From Asterochloris sp. CNOR1 (lineage: Eukaryota > Chlorophyta > Trebouxiophyceae > Trebouxiales > Trebouxiaceae): 64,000 nt of DNA. Position 1 is the stretch's first letter. Every line of letters begins with the position of its first letter. The notes under the pieces were generated by a model. That model did not search any database. It was not told the origin of the DNA and saw nothing but the letters and a program-made list of their open reading frames with translations. Below, piece by piece: positions 43,393 through 54,378 of the stretch. Position numbers and translations under genes: made by a program. The stretch spans positions 1,860,001-1,924,000 of the forward strand of contig OZ017760.1 in the NCBI GenBank assembly GCA_963969365.1, given 5' to 3'.

Positions 43393-45890
43393 ATGCCAAT
43401 GCTTCGCCATGCTTGCAGCAGAGTGTTGCTCTCTCAGTGCAGCCCCAGATCTGTCAGCAGTCTGCCCATAGTCCACCATGAGGCCTATAGTGCCCCAATT
43501 CTGCCCCAGGGCCACAGATTTCCAATGGCAGTATTCCAGAGCATCTACAACATGCTGCTGGAGGAAAATATTGCTCAGACGGATCAGGTGACTGCTGTGA
43601 AGCATGCAAGCAGCGTGGCGGCGGTGCATGTGCAGTGCATGCTGACCGTTATATGAGTTCATGTAGGTCTTCAGACCGCCCAGCCTTCCAACGGATGAGC
43701 AGCTACTGTTGGTGAGGCATGCACACTTGCGGTCTAGCCCAGTCGTCCTCACTCAAAAGCTCTTGCAACCATGGTCTGCAGGTGCACACCCCAGACTATC
43801 TCCATCAGTTTCTGTCAGGCACGCTGCCTGACAGCGCTGCCCGACAGATCGGCTTTGGCAGGACCACTGCCGAGCCCATTCTCATTGAGCGAACACAGGC
43901 AGAAGTTGCAGGTGGCGGCTTGTGCTAGCTAACGGGACCTGGCCTGCGTTAAGGAGTGACGGGAACTCGTGCAGCCCGGCCTGCCACAGGTGGCTTAGCC
44001 CTGTGCAACACCGAGAAGCTGCTCTGCAGGAACCCTGCTGACAGCACAGCTCGCTCTGGAGCATGGCCTCGCATGCAACACAGCTGGCGGCACTCACCAC
44101 GCATTCCCAGGCAGAGGTCAGTGCTGCTCTGCACGTCCAAGTGCTGGACAGCTTGCTGACACCTTCAAGGTCAAGCAGTGCATTTACTGCTGCTGGTCAG
44201 CCCCAACAGTTTCTGCTGACCGTAAATGCTGTCCACAGGGACTGGCTTCTGCATCCTCAACGACATGGCAGTCACAGCCAAGTGTTTGCTGCAGCAGGGC
44301 GCCGTTCAGCGTGTCATGACTGTGGATCTTGATGTCCACCAGGTGAGAACGCTGCCAAGCCCTGTGTGGAACTGCAGAGTGACTTGTTGTCTGGATGTCT
44401 ACTTGAAGCGTGCCAGATCTTGCATTGACACCGGGGGTGCGGCAGTGCAGCGGCAGCGCCTGCTGACCAGCCAAGCATGCTGGGCATGCTTTTGCAGCCT
44501 CTGCATGCAATGCATCTTCTCAGCTGCTGCCCCTAACGCCGTGGGATATCATTGGCTACACACCTGTGCAGGCCGTGACACTCTCTGATCATGTAGGGCT
44601 GCATGGTTGCTCTGGCAGGACTGCACAGGTGCCAGACGCTGTCAGCCTGGTGGCGTCACAAGTGCTTGGTCTGCCTACTCTGGTGCTGATGCATCCCTGG
44701 CGTGCAGCCATTTAGCCTGCTGGCTTTGAGCTTGCACGCTTCACATTGGGTATGCACGACGCCAGCAGCTCCCCTGCGGCTGCGTGCAGGGCAGAAACCA
44801 GTGATGTCTCCTGGGCCAGCTGTTGAATTGAGGCATCTATACATCAGCAGGCCCCTTCCTCTGCATGCAGGGGGATGGCACTGCAGTCTGCCTACAAGAC
44901 GAGCCGCAGGCATTCACCCTGAGCGTCCACAGCGCCAGAAACTTCCCCAGCCGCAAGCAGCAGAGCGATCTGGACATCCCTCTGCCAGATGGTGTATGCG
45001 ATGAGGAGTACATGAGGTGGGCCCTCATGCAGCCAGACCAGTGGACAATCAGACCAGACTATGGAATGCAAAAACGCTGAGCGGTGCTCGCTGCAACTGC
45101 AGTCCATCTGTGCTGCCTGACCAGAGATTAAGCAAGGCCAACACTGCTTGCCATTGCTTGTGAGGTGTCTCACAGCCTGCACAACACGACCTACCATTTG
45201 GTCCCTGGTCAATGCACCTGGGCCTGTGACGCGTCAGCCATGCACGCTGTTAGAGCTCATCATTGCCAGCCGACCTCACTCAGCCCTCTACAGGGTGGTG
45301 GCCACCACGCTGCCAGGCTTGCTGCAAGATTTCCGGCCCAACCTTGTAATTTACGATGCTGGCATAGACCCTCACATGGATGACGCACTTGGCAGGCTGG
45401 CTCTGACGGATGATGGCCTGCGCAGGCGAGACCTCCTGGTGAGCTGCTGGCACCTGCGGGGCTGAGTGTGGCAGTGCAGCACACACTGCAGAGGTTTGAT
45501 CGCTGCTTTGCATGCTGGAGTCATGTCATGGGTGTCTGGCTGGCAGGCTGAAGTACATCGCAGCGCTGCAGGGTGAACAAGGGATCAGCAGCAGGTAGAG
45601 GCAGCCAGGGCTTCTTGCTTCCTGTCTGCCCTTGAAACCCTCTTCAAGGGCACCTCATGTAACAAGACGCCTGCCCTAGCTGATAATTAATTGCTATCAT
45701 GCAGTATACGTAGTACCTTCATGTGGTCTTTACTATTTGATTGTAGGTGTTGGACACGTGCTTGGCGCAGGGCATCCCAGTGGCAGGCCTTGTTGGCGGT
45801 GGCTACCATCACGACCTGCACACACTGGCCGACCGCCACTGCTGGTTGCACAGGGCAGCAGCCCAGATGTGGCGGGACTATATGCTTTAG
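43393..45890 (+). CDS. Histone-deacetylase-superfamily protein, bacterial-type, with organelle-like N-terminus
   Basis: Exons 43393-43587, 43782-43911, 44030-44116, 44239-44342, 44871-45016, 45294-45438 and 45747-45890 join with perfect phase into 316 residues (ATG at 43393, TAG at 45888). Catalytic features: the GGTHHAFP His-His pair, GFCILND, the zinc ligands Asp and His in VDLDVHQGDGTA, the third zinc Asp in YDAGIDPH, and the GGGY gate. GHRFPM near the start and SARNFPSRKQQSDLD are typical of the bacterial/AcuC-like class of zinc deacetylases rather than of RPD3 or HDAC11 (HDA2). The first about 20 residues (MPMLRHACSRVLLSQCSPRS) are Arg/Ser-rich without acid residues, like a mitochondrial or plastid presequence. 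The substrate is unknown; proteins or small acetylated amines are both possible for this class. Confidence 0.92.
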
Positions 45891-46716
45891 TCCTAGATGC
45901 GCAGCCTGTGATTGACTCCAGGGTGTCTCTTGCTGATAACACCTGTTCCTGAGATCTGGGGCTTTCAGAGGTAAGAGGCTCTGTTGCTGGCTCACAAGCA
46001 CTGCCAGAAGCTCTTGTGTGAACGCTGCAGTTCTGTTGCAGAGGAATGGCGCAACTATGGACGCCTCTGTAGTGGCACACCGCGGTGTTGCACACCGCGG
46101 TGTGGCGGCCGCCATGCAAGGTCCCAGAGCAGCAGCCTGCTCCAACAGAGCACCGCAGCAAGCTGCCACTAGCAAGATGGGTGTGTTTTGTAGCTCAGCA
46201 CAGCCGCTCTGACCACGCGTGCCTTGCATTTCACTCATCTCTCCTGCTGCATTGGCACAGCCAGACAAATGCAGGTCTGATTCTCAGCACTGCTCATTCA
46301 AGGCACAGCCTCTGTGCTGGCCTGCAATCCGTTGACTCGTGTCTCCTTTGGCACATTAGCGGGCTTGCACCACAAGTCAAAGTAATAATTTCCTGCATGT
46401 GCTTCAATTATAGTAAACATGGGTCAGTAGTAAACTGCTGAGTCGAATTAGCAGTTAGAGACTGCCAAGTGCTGAATCATGCACTTTGCAGACTGCGATT
46501 CGACTCATCAGCAGTTTACAGTTCCACTCATCAGCACTTTGCAGTTCCACTCATCAGCACTTTGCAGTTCCACTCATCAGTGAAGCAGTTCATGAGCAAT
46601 CGGGCAATTCAGGAAGTGGCTGTGGCTGCTGGCCACTGCTCATGAGATCTGTCCCATTTCATGTTGGGCTCCTGTGCTCCAGCTGCGCCAGCAACGTATC
46701 CCATCTGGGCTCATAC
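45891..46716. other. Convergent intergenic region with a 23-bp repeat
   Basis: Lies between the HDAC-family stop (+) and the GST stop (-). No gene recognised. A CACCGCGGTGT palindrome-like doublet (46078-46102) and the 23-bp array at 46503-46580 are the only structures noticed. Confidence 0.45.
46503..46580. repeat. 23-bp tandem repeat, 3.4 copies
   Basis: Units starting at 46503, 46526, 46549 and a partial at 46572, consensus ACTCATCAGCACTTTGCAG plus TTCC. Units 2 and 3 are identical; unit 1 differs at two bases. Confidence 0.95.
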
Positions 46717-48041
46717 TCAGCAAAACCTTTCATAGCTGGGCCTGTGGGTGTGGGTTGCGAGGTACTTCAAAGCATGTGGGCAGTCAGAAGGTTGAGATGC
46801 TGCAGCAAACAGGGGCAAAGACTCAGGATTGCACTTTGCACAAGGCAATCACAACACAGCAAAGTCAACTCTGCCGCTAGGCAGCACATGCAACCTGACG
46901 CACCCAGCGCCTAACTGTAAGGACTGAATGCAGCTGCCCACATATGGCCATGTTGCTAACCTGGGCTAGGTTCAGAGTATACACCAGCTGAATGTCTGCA
47001 GCACTGAACTTGTCCCCCACAATGAATTCCTGATTACTCAAGGCGTCCTTCCGCCACGGTCAGTCTGGTCTTGAGCAAAGACAGCTGGTAGGGTGTTGCC
47101 TGCATGGCTGCAGAAGGCAGGGTTTGCGTAGTGCATGCAGTATACACGTAAGTCAACTTCCTCTGAACTGCAGTGACACAATGGTGCAGCCAGGCCTGCC
47201 AATGTCAACAGACACACAAAAGGGGCTTGCCTGCGGTGCCCTAAAGTCCTTGGGCAGGACCCAAGCCTGCAGGCAGGCACACTGAGATGTCATCCGCTGG
47301 GAGCTGTAGGCTCACAGGGATGAGAAACAGCTGCAGAACACTGCAGCTGGAACTGGCTTCGTAGTACTGCAGCTCACACCCATGACAACTCACAAGGTAC
47401 CTGCATGCAAAAAGAGCTGCTGTGACTCAGTCCAGATTCAATCAGCTGCTGATGGCCATCGAAACCAGGGCAGCACTCACATTGACTTTTGCAACTCTGG
47501 AAGCTCTCAGCGTACCACATCCACTTCAAGAACTCGCCTGCAAAGGGCAAGGGAAGTAAACAACCCGTGATGCCAAGCCAGGAAGGGCTGCTGGCGTGCC
47601 AGAAGCAGACAGCCCCACCTCGGAGAGGCAAACCCTTGGTACACTCCAGCTTGTTCTTGGTGTCAAGGTTCTCCAGGAGCATTTGTATGACTGCTCCTGA
47701 CTCCCACAAGACCTCCCCATTCAACTCCAGTGTAGGCAGCTGCGCATTGGGAGTCTTCTCCTTAAGCTCTTGCTCCTTGAACTCCTCGAAGGACTGTGAT
47801 TAGAGCAGAGGTCATGTTGGTGCACGAGGGAGGCAATGTGCATGTGCTGGAGTCATAAACTGCACTTCAGAATTATGAGACAGCAGCAGCCGTGGCGAGA
47901 AGGCGTCTTAACATCTGCTGCGCTCTGCTCACGACTGTCCTTGACTCTGCAAGGGACGCCCAGCTCCTTGAGCAGCCAAAGAGGCCTCATGCTGCAGGCT
48001 GTAGGGTAGTGCCACACTAGGATGTCATCAGTAGATCCCAT
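46717..48041 (-). CDS. Glutathione S-transferase
   Basis: Cytosolic-type GST. ATG at 48041; exons about 48041-47933 (DDILVWHYPTACSMRPLWLL, thioredoxin-fold start with the Ser/Tyr region), 47795-47640 (NAQLPTLELNG and WESGAVIQMLLE, where the Pro is cis-Pro and ESGAV contains the glutathione-binding Glu-Ser), 47537-47484 (GEFLKWMWYAES), about 47040-46969 (FIVGDKFSAADIQLVY, the GST_C N-cap signature) and 46821-46717 (PHALKYLATHTHRPSYERF and TGA). The join between the first two exons did not keep phase in my reading, so a small exon or another donor is missing. Part of the C-terminal domain, expected between 47480 and 47040, was not placed. GST function (glutathione conjugation) is firm by family; class is not assigned. 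Confidence 0.82.
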
Positions 48042-48106
48042 GCTGCCCAGCGGAAGTAGTGTGTATTGACTGACTTTGCCAAGAAGAGTAGTAAATTCCA
48101 CTGTCC
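48042..48106. promoter_or_regulatory. 65-bp head-to-head spacer between GST and CEP95 genes
   Basis: Only 65 bp separate the divergent ATGs (48041 minus, 48107 plus), so 5' UTRs and core promoters must overlap or extend into each other's coding region. No TATA box was seen. Confidence 0.6.
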
Positions 48107-51100
48107 ATGGCGGAGACTGCCGAGGAGCACTCACAGCAGCTGGTCGCCCTCACTTCCAGATTGCTGGTAAGCTGGCAGCAGTGTTTCTTTGCTTTGCCCG
48201 GACATCAATTTCGTTGTGACAAGAGTGCTCTCTGCAGGGTGCAGCCAGCCTTGCAGTGACTTTGGACTCAGAGCGTGATGTGGTGCTGGCCTGCTCGAGG
48301 TGGGCTGCAACCTTGTGAGCCGTGAAGTGCATGTGCATCCCACCATCATGCTGCTGGCATGCACAGCTGCTTTGAAGTTACTAACCCTGACAATGGTTGC
48401 TGATGCAGCACCTCTGTGCTGGTGGCATGCACCGAGGCTCTTCTTGGACAGAAGCTGGATGGCATCATTCGGCGCCCCATCACTGCGGCAGACAGGGCCT
48501 CCAACATTGAGGTGATCGTGGAGACACTGGCCAGCCAGGTACAGTGGAGCACCCTGCAAGACAGGCAACATGATCGGGCAGCGGCGCACGATTGCACAGA
48601 CAGCATGCCAAGACGCAGGTCCAGCTGCTGGCTTCGCGCTGGGACCTGGGTTGGCCTGGGCAACACCCTGAGGTGAGCTGGAGCAGCAGGTCCTCATGTG
48701 TGCCACCCTGCTGTGCAGGTGCTTCACACAGAGCTGACCCACATCTCGGGGCAGCGTGTTGTGCAGGGGGACCTGACAGACATCAGCAACCTGGTGGAGA
48801 TCCTGGCGGCGCTGACCTTCGTGGCCACGCCCCTCGATGCTGCAGGCGAGTGTGGGCTTGTTCGGCAGAGCACTCAGATGCTGCTGGCATTGGAGGTTGC
48901 CATCACTGCACTGCACCGCTCAGCGCGGGGCAGCTGGCAGCACTCTCTTCCCGATGTCAAGGGCAGCTGGTGTTACTCGACAAGCTTTATCTGCACATTC
49001 ATATTTTCTGCAGCTAGCCTCTCGGCCAGGTCACTCTGCCCTGTGTGTGGACACACGGGCCAGTGCCCACACCATGGGACGGTGTGGGTCAGCTTGGGTC
49101 ACGTTGCCCATCAAATGTGAAAGCGTTGCAGGCAGGTTTCTGCCCAGGTCCTCTGGAAGAGCTGGCAGCGCTGACCATTGTGGCTGCTCTCCTGATGCTG
49201 TCCGTGAGCAGCTGGGGCCTGTTGTGATGCACAGGCAGCTGCTGGACAAATGCAGGCCAGAGATGTTTTGCATGAGGGTGTTGTGGTCACTCTGTGCAAT
49301 GCCTGGTGTGAGGAGGGCAGGATTCGCTCAAAGGACATATGCGTGACACCCTCTGCTGGAATATCTGATGCAGCACCCACAGGACAGCCAGGCAGAGGAG
49401 AGGCCGGCTAGACCGCTGCACAGCAGGCCCCATTGCATGCTGTTGTGCTGCACTGACCATGAAGTGGTACCTCAAGCATCAAGCTCAGCTTGTGCAATCA
49501 CGAGACTTGAGTGGCTGCTCAGCCTGTCTATACCTGTGTACATCTTGCACCAGCTGAGGGCAGCATTGCTGGGCACTTCTGTTTGTAGGTGTTCATATCA
49601 GCTCCTGTGCATGCGGGGCAGCCCGCTGGCAGCCATCTCGTTCCCCGTCCTGCTGCCTCAGTCGACTCTGAAACCCTGGTGTCGCGCTGCTCAGCAGGGC
49701 ACTGCGACAGCGAGGACCAGGGCTCTGATGGGCTGGCAGCAGAGCTGGCAGAGCTGCCTGGCCACAGCAGCATGCCAAGTGCGCAGGTGGCTGAGCCTGC
49801 AAGTCTTGACGGCCGGGAGGACCACAACAACTTGACCGGGCTCGGAGCCCACCCCAGAGGCGCTCTGCAGCATGACCTGCTGCGCGCCAATGATGAGCAG
49901 GAGGCTGCTCTGCTACAGCGGGCAGGTGCTGCTGCGCAGGATTGGCACCAGGCAGGTGGAGCAGACAGTGGTGAGCGCTGTGCCCAAGCAGGAGAGGCTG
50001 CTGGGCACTGGGCTCAGCCAGAGGTGCAGCAGCAGGAGCAGCCCCAGGCTGTGCAGACGGGAGGGGACCAGTGGACCCAGCAGCTGGAAGCCGTGCAGTC
50101 TGATGCGCAGGAGTGGGCAGAGCCTGGCGGGCATCAGAACCTGAACTGGGATCACGGGCAGCAAACCGAGCAGCAGCAGGCAGCGGCTGGTTCTCAGACA
50201 GCCCCTGAGAGCACATCATCTGATGAGCAGTGGCAGGACGCTGAGGGGGCAGATGAGAATGCAGGCAGCACAGTATTGCAGCAGCAGCACCAGGTTCCTG
50301 TCCAGCACAGGGGGGGCGGCAAACGGCAGCAGCAGCGGTCAAGGCGACCTGCAGGTGCAAGCGGGCACACTGCGCAGCCAGGGGCTGCCAGAGGAGTGCA
50401 GGCAGCCCAGACGAGGCCGGCAGGACGCAGGCAAGGGCGGCCGCACCGGCTGCGGTCAGTGCACATGGCGCAGTGCATGGCTGCGGCTGCCAGTGGTGGG
50501 GCGCTGGCGAGGCTGGCAGAAAGGTATAGTTGTGCTGGCAAGCACTCTTTGCATCATGGGACTGCAGCAGGCTTAAACGTGTACAGATAGTGCATGGCAG
50601 TAGCTGCTGAGGGGCGGGATACTACTAGGGCTGGCAAAGTGGGAATGCCCTGCTGGCAGAAACAGGGTCTCTGGCCGATCGGATGTCTTGGCAGCAGTTT
50701 GAACGAGGCAATCCAGCATTGCAACTTCTAGAAGACCGAGAACCGTGCCTGCCATGCAAATTGCCCCTCTGTGTGCAGCCTGTGCAGCTGTTTGAGCTAC
50801 CCGCAGCAGCAAAACTTGCCTCTGGCAGGGAATGTTGGCATTTACTGTCTGGATTTTCTTTGCCTGGACTGGAATTTCTGATTCTAACAAGAGTCTGTGT
50901 GGGTGCAGGCTGGACACAACAGCAGATGCCGGCGATGGAGCTGCTGCCCAGGCAGGCTCTGTGGGCCTGCAGGGCAAGCAGCCGGCGTACAAGCTGGGGC
51001 GGGACCTCTCTGCCAAGTTAGAGCACTTGTACTCCCTTCAGCAGGTGGGTGCAACACGGGCTGCTGAGAAGTGTTCCTGCAACAGTTGAGCTTGTGGGAC

Positions 51101-54100
51101 ACCGCAAGCACAACCTGCTAATGCCCCTGTGGAGGCCCTGCATGCAGCTTGTCAGCTCTCCGGGACCTCTTGGCCAAGTATAGAGACTCCCAGTACCTTC
51201 AGCAGGTGAGCATGCGTCGAGCGCTGTCGCAAAAGTCTGCCAGTGCTGCGGGAGAGCGCTTCAAGCCCACTGGGCCTGGCGGTGTGCTGCCTGCCAGCAG
51301 ATTGTGTACTTCAGCAGATGCTACCCACAATTGTTTGTCTCATGCTGAAACTAGCGGTGCACTCAAGAGGGGATTTCCCATCAAGCACACTTGCCCTTCT
51401 GCAAGACTGCTGAGCAGTGCAGATGTGTAGCTGAGACGCCTTGTGTCAAGTCAGCAAAATGCAGCATGCATAGGACATACTTTGCAATACTGACACCCGC
51501 ACCTGTGGCCCGCAAGCAGCAAATGCAAAGGCAGAAGATGCATGAACACAACGCTTCCTCAAGTGGATTGACAGGTTCTGCTGCCCACTGAGGTGTGCCT
51601 TGCCGGGTGGCATCTGTTGTCCGACAGGAGCCACCGCAGGCTGGCAGGGCGAGGCCTCTATCACTCATGAGATGCTTTGCGCAGTCTTCATGCCCGTGAT
51701 GCAGGACGATGCTGCAGCTGTGCACCAAAGCAGCGCCTGCTGGAGCAGGGATGAGAAACACACCTGACCTTTGCAGGATAAGCAGTGGTTGTGCTGCCTG
51801 TCGTGCAGGATGACCCTGCAGCTGTGGCGCGCAAGCAGCGCTTGCAGGAGCAGGAGAGACGGGCGGAGGAGCGCCGCATTGCGCTGAAGAAGGCTGCCTG
51901 GATGAAGCAGGTGGCTGCCAGGCGGCGCCTGCAGGACGCCCGCTCGCAGCAGAGGGCCGTGGCAGCAGCACAGGGACATCGATTCCAAGCCAGACGCAGC
52001 AGCATCAAGTGAGCCTTCTGGTGCCTGCCACTGCTTCTGCAGTCTGGCTGGCAGCTACCTGCTTGCAGCCCAGGGCTCCCGCAGCTTCAGACCGACATAC
52101 AGGTGCAGGTACTTGCATCTTTGCTGCTGCCCTAGTCTGCTCGGAGCCGACATCTGCCAGTGTGGCTGCTGCAGGGCTGCCCAGTTGACGGCCCAGGCGC
52201 AGGCACTAGCCAAATCGCTCAGCCTGCAGAGGAACGCTGCGGAGGAGGCGCACTTCAAGGAGGCCTTTCTGGCTGCTGTGGAAGCAGAGAAGGAGAGGCT
52301 GCTGGCAAGCAGGAGGCGGCCTGCAGGACAGCCTTCAGAGAAGGGGCTGCCCCAGGCAGATGCCGGGCAGGACGCGGTGAGTGTTTGTCACCAAACAGAA
52401 GGCTACTGCAATTGCACTGCATGGGCGCTACCCCGCAGGGGCTGGGGACAGCTCAGGCGGTTGCAGGGTGGAGGCGGATGAGTGCAGCGCCTTGTGGCAT
52501 CAGTGAGTGGCGCACAGGAGGCCCTCCGCAAGGCAACTAGATGTGCAAGTACTTCACAGGCAGTGGTAGGATGCGCAATCTGCAGCTGGTCATTTTCTGA
52601 TCTCTCTCCTCGCTGGTGGTAGACACCAAGTCCAGGCAGTCTCTGGGCAGGTTGCATTGAGTGCAGCTGTGGACTTGATCTGGTTGGCAACACGGAAGGC
52701 AGCTGGTGTGGCATTGCATGGGTCTGCAAACACAGGTGTGCAATGGCAGGGCAGCGCACAAGCACACGGGCATGCCTCTGTACAGATGTGCACATGACGC
52801 TTGTCAGCTGCCGGCCCTGCTGCAAGTGAAAGATTGGTTCAAAGCCAATGTGCAGCAGCAGAGGGTGTGTCTGCGGTTGCTTTCCTGCGGCAGGATGAGC
52901 AATGAACCCCAACATGCCGTAGAGGCAATGCACTCTACAAGGGAAGATGCCTGCCGTCCCGTTGGTGTGACACGTTGAAGCCAATGGCTGCAAGGCTCGG
53001 ATGCAGACAGTAAGTGTACAAAGCCAAGGTGCAATGACTGCAGGAGCAACATGAGAAGAGTATGCCTGCAGCTATTGACAGCAGTTTGAGTTGGTGCAGG
53101 GGAGAGTGTTGCGGCAGGGCTGTTGACAATGTTGTGCCTAACGAATGCATTAAAGCCAAGGTGCAGTGGCTGCAGGAGCCGCGCAACAGAGTGTGCCTGC
53201 AAATGCAGACAGCCTTTGAGCAGGTGCAGGGACAGCGTGTCGAGGCAGATTTGTTAACCCTCTGGCCAATGCTGCAGGTGGAGTACGCTGAGGCCAAAGT
53301 GCAATGGCTGCAAGAGCTGCATGAGCGTGAGTGCGCAGAGCTGGAGGAGATGTTGGCACGTGAGTACCAGGAGCGCGTCCTGCAGGAGCACGAGAAGGTG
53401 GGCTGGGAGATGCACTGCGTGATCTGCTTTCACAACACTGATGGAAAGGAAAGGGAACCATCATCATCCGCTGCAGATGCATGCTTAGATGAGCCGGGGG
53501 ATGCGCTGCGCCATCTGTTGCAGGATGACTTTTGGCGCACTGAAGGGAGGGGAGGGATGCCTCATTGATGAGCTGGGAAATGCACTGCTTCATCTGGCAG
53601 ACAGAATGTAGGGGAGGGGAACATTTTCACTGTTGCGGGAGCATGAGATGGTGGGTTGCCATGAGTGCTCTGCTGCAGAAGCCTGGAGTAGTGGCCGGCC
53701 TTAGACCAGAGAGGCTATGAAGGGCACTGGTTGGGGGCTGAGACTTTCCTGCTGTAAGCATAGGGGGCGTGTATAGCACCGAGAGTGGGACATGGGCCAG
53801 TGTTCTGGGCACAGCACTGTTGCAGGCTTTTAGACGCCAGGCGCTGCTCCGCATTCCATGTGTGTCTAGGTGAGGACGAGATGCGCTCGGCTTTGTGCAA
53901 GCACGTGCTGCGAGAGCCGGAATAGGTGGGCTGAGCTCATGGCGTGCAGCAGTATTGTAGGAGCGATACCCATGTCCCATTTGTCTGGTGGCAAGCCTCC
54001 TGCAAAGGTTGTTAGACAAGCTCCGTTGCCTAAGCCGCACCTGTGTGGGATTGTTTCACACCGGCAAGGCAGTCTCCTGTTCAGTCCATCCTGCCTGTCT

Positions 54101-54378
54101 GCTGGGGCCTGGTCCTGCTAGCTTGTTGACACCATCCGCTCAGCTCCAGCTTGCCACCTCTCATGCTGTGCTTGCTCAGCATCAGGGATTGCTGTCTGCA
54201 GGACGTCCTGCTCTCGGACCTGCGAAGGGAGGCTCTGCACGCACAGGTGGCAGCCACAAAGCAGCGCTTGGTCTCTTATGCAGACATCAGCAGGCACCTC
54301 ACAGAGATTGCCTCCCATGGTGCTGATGCGACAGCCCAGCGCATACAGAGCCTCATCAAGGCCATCTACCGAGCATGA
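48107..54378 (+). CDS. CEP95-like centrosomal/basal-body coiled-coil protein
   Basis: Exons at the start: 48107-48166, 48238-48299, 48409-48538 and from 48719, in phase between exons 2 and 3. The N-terminal unit reads ..[20 protein letters not shown], then ASNIEVIVETLASQ, VLHTELTHISGQRVVQGDL and ISNLVEILAAL, which matches the calponin-homology-like N-terminal domain of CEP95 (a centrosome/spindle-pole protein), including its 'L.HI.G..VV.GD...I.NLLEI' core. A long acidic Gln/Glu-rich linker (49.6-50.5 kb) follows, then coiled-coil exons: 50895-51048 (LGRDLSAKLEHLYSLQQ), 51803-52010 (AAVARKQRLQEQERRAEER), 52176-52378 (LAKSLSLQRNAAEEAHFKE), 53279-53397 (YAEAKVQWLQELHERE) and the last, 54203-54378 (RLVSYADISRHLTEIASHG). 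Many introns contain copies of these exons. Orthology to CEP95 is inferred from the N-terminal domain and overall layout; it implies a centriole or flagellar basal body. Confidence 0.72.
48790..49215 (+). repeat. Exon-end echo in the CEP95-like gene
   Basis: 48803-48850 (..CTGGCGGCGCTGACC..CGTGGCC..GATGCTG) has a copy at 49161-49207 (..CTGGCAGCGCTGACCATTGTGGCT..GATGCTG followed by TCCGTGAGCAG). Confidence 0.65.
51000..51210 (+). repeat. Duplicated coiled-coil exon end with donor, period 161 bp
   Basis: CGGGACCTCTCTGCCAAGT..ACTCCCTTCAGCAG then GTGGGT (from 51000) is matched by CGGGACCTCTTGGCCAAGT..AGTACCTTCAGCAG then GTGAGC (from 51161). The copied frame still reads RDLLAKYRDSQYLQQ, so it may be a second real exon. 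Confidence 0.88.
51486..51860 (+). repeat. Two upstream echoes of the ARKQRLQEQ exon start
   Basis: The real exon start (51802-51856, GCAGGATGACCCTGCAGCTGT..CGCAAGCAGCG) is echoed at 51698-51755 (GCAGGACGATGCTGCAGCTGT..CAAAGCAGCG) and more weakly at 51486-51540 (..CCTGTGGCCCGCAAGCAGC). Spacing is about 104 and 212 bp. Confidence 0.78.
52830..53330 (+). repeat. Four copies of the AKVQWLQE exon start
   Basis: Anchors AAAGCCAATGTGCAG (52841), AAAGCCAAGGTGCAATG (53020), AAAGCCAAGGTGCAGTG (53152) and GAGGCCAAAGTGCAATG (53289), followed by (A/G)CTGC(A/T)GGAG-like sequence. The last is the real exon; the one at 53152 remains open (IKAKVQWLQEPRNRVCLQM), the others carry stops. Confidence 0.83.

Noticed and set aside
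42000-46000. HDA2/HDAC11 identity for the deacetylase
   Set aside because: The N-terminal and NFPSRK-region motifs fit the bacterial-type class better than HDAC11.
46078-46102. CACCGCGGTGT-type doublet as a terminator or operator
   Set aside because: Eukaryotic context; short GC palindromes are expected by chance and no function can be assigned.
49589-50590. 333-residue plus-strand open frame taken as a single exon
   Set aside because: Its Gln/Glu-rich part is probably real CEP95-linker coding sequence, but both ends read into intron-like sequence; I used it only as linker evidence, not as its own gene.
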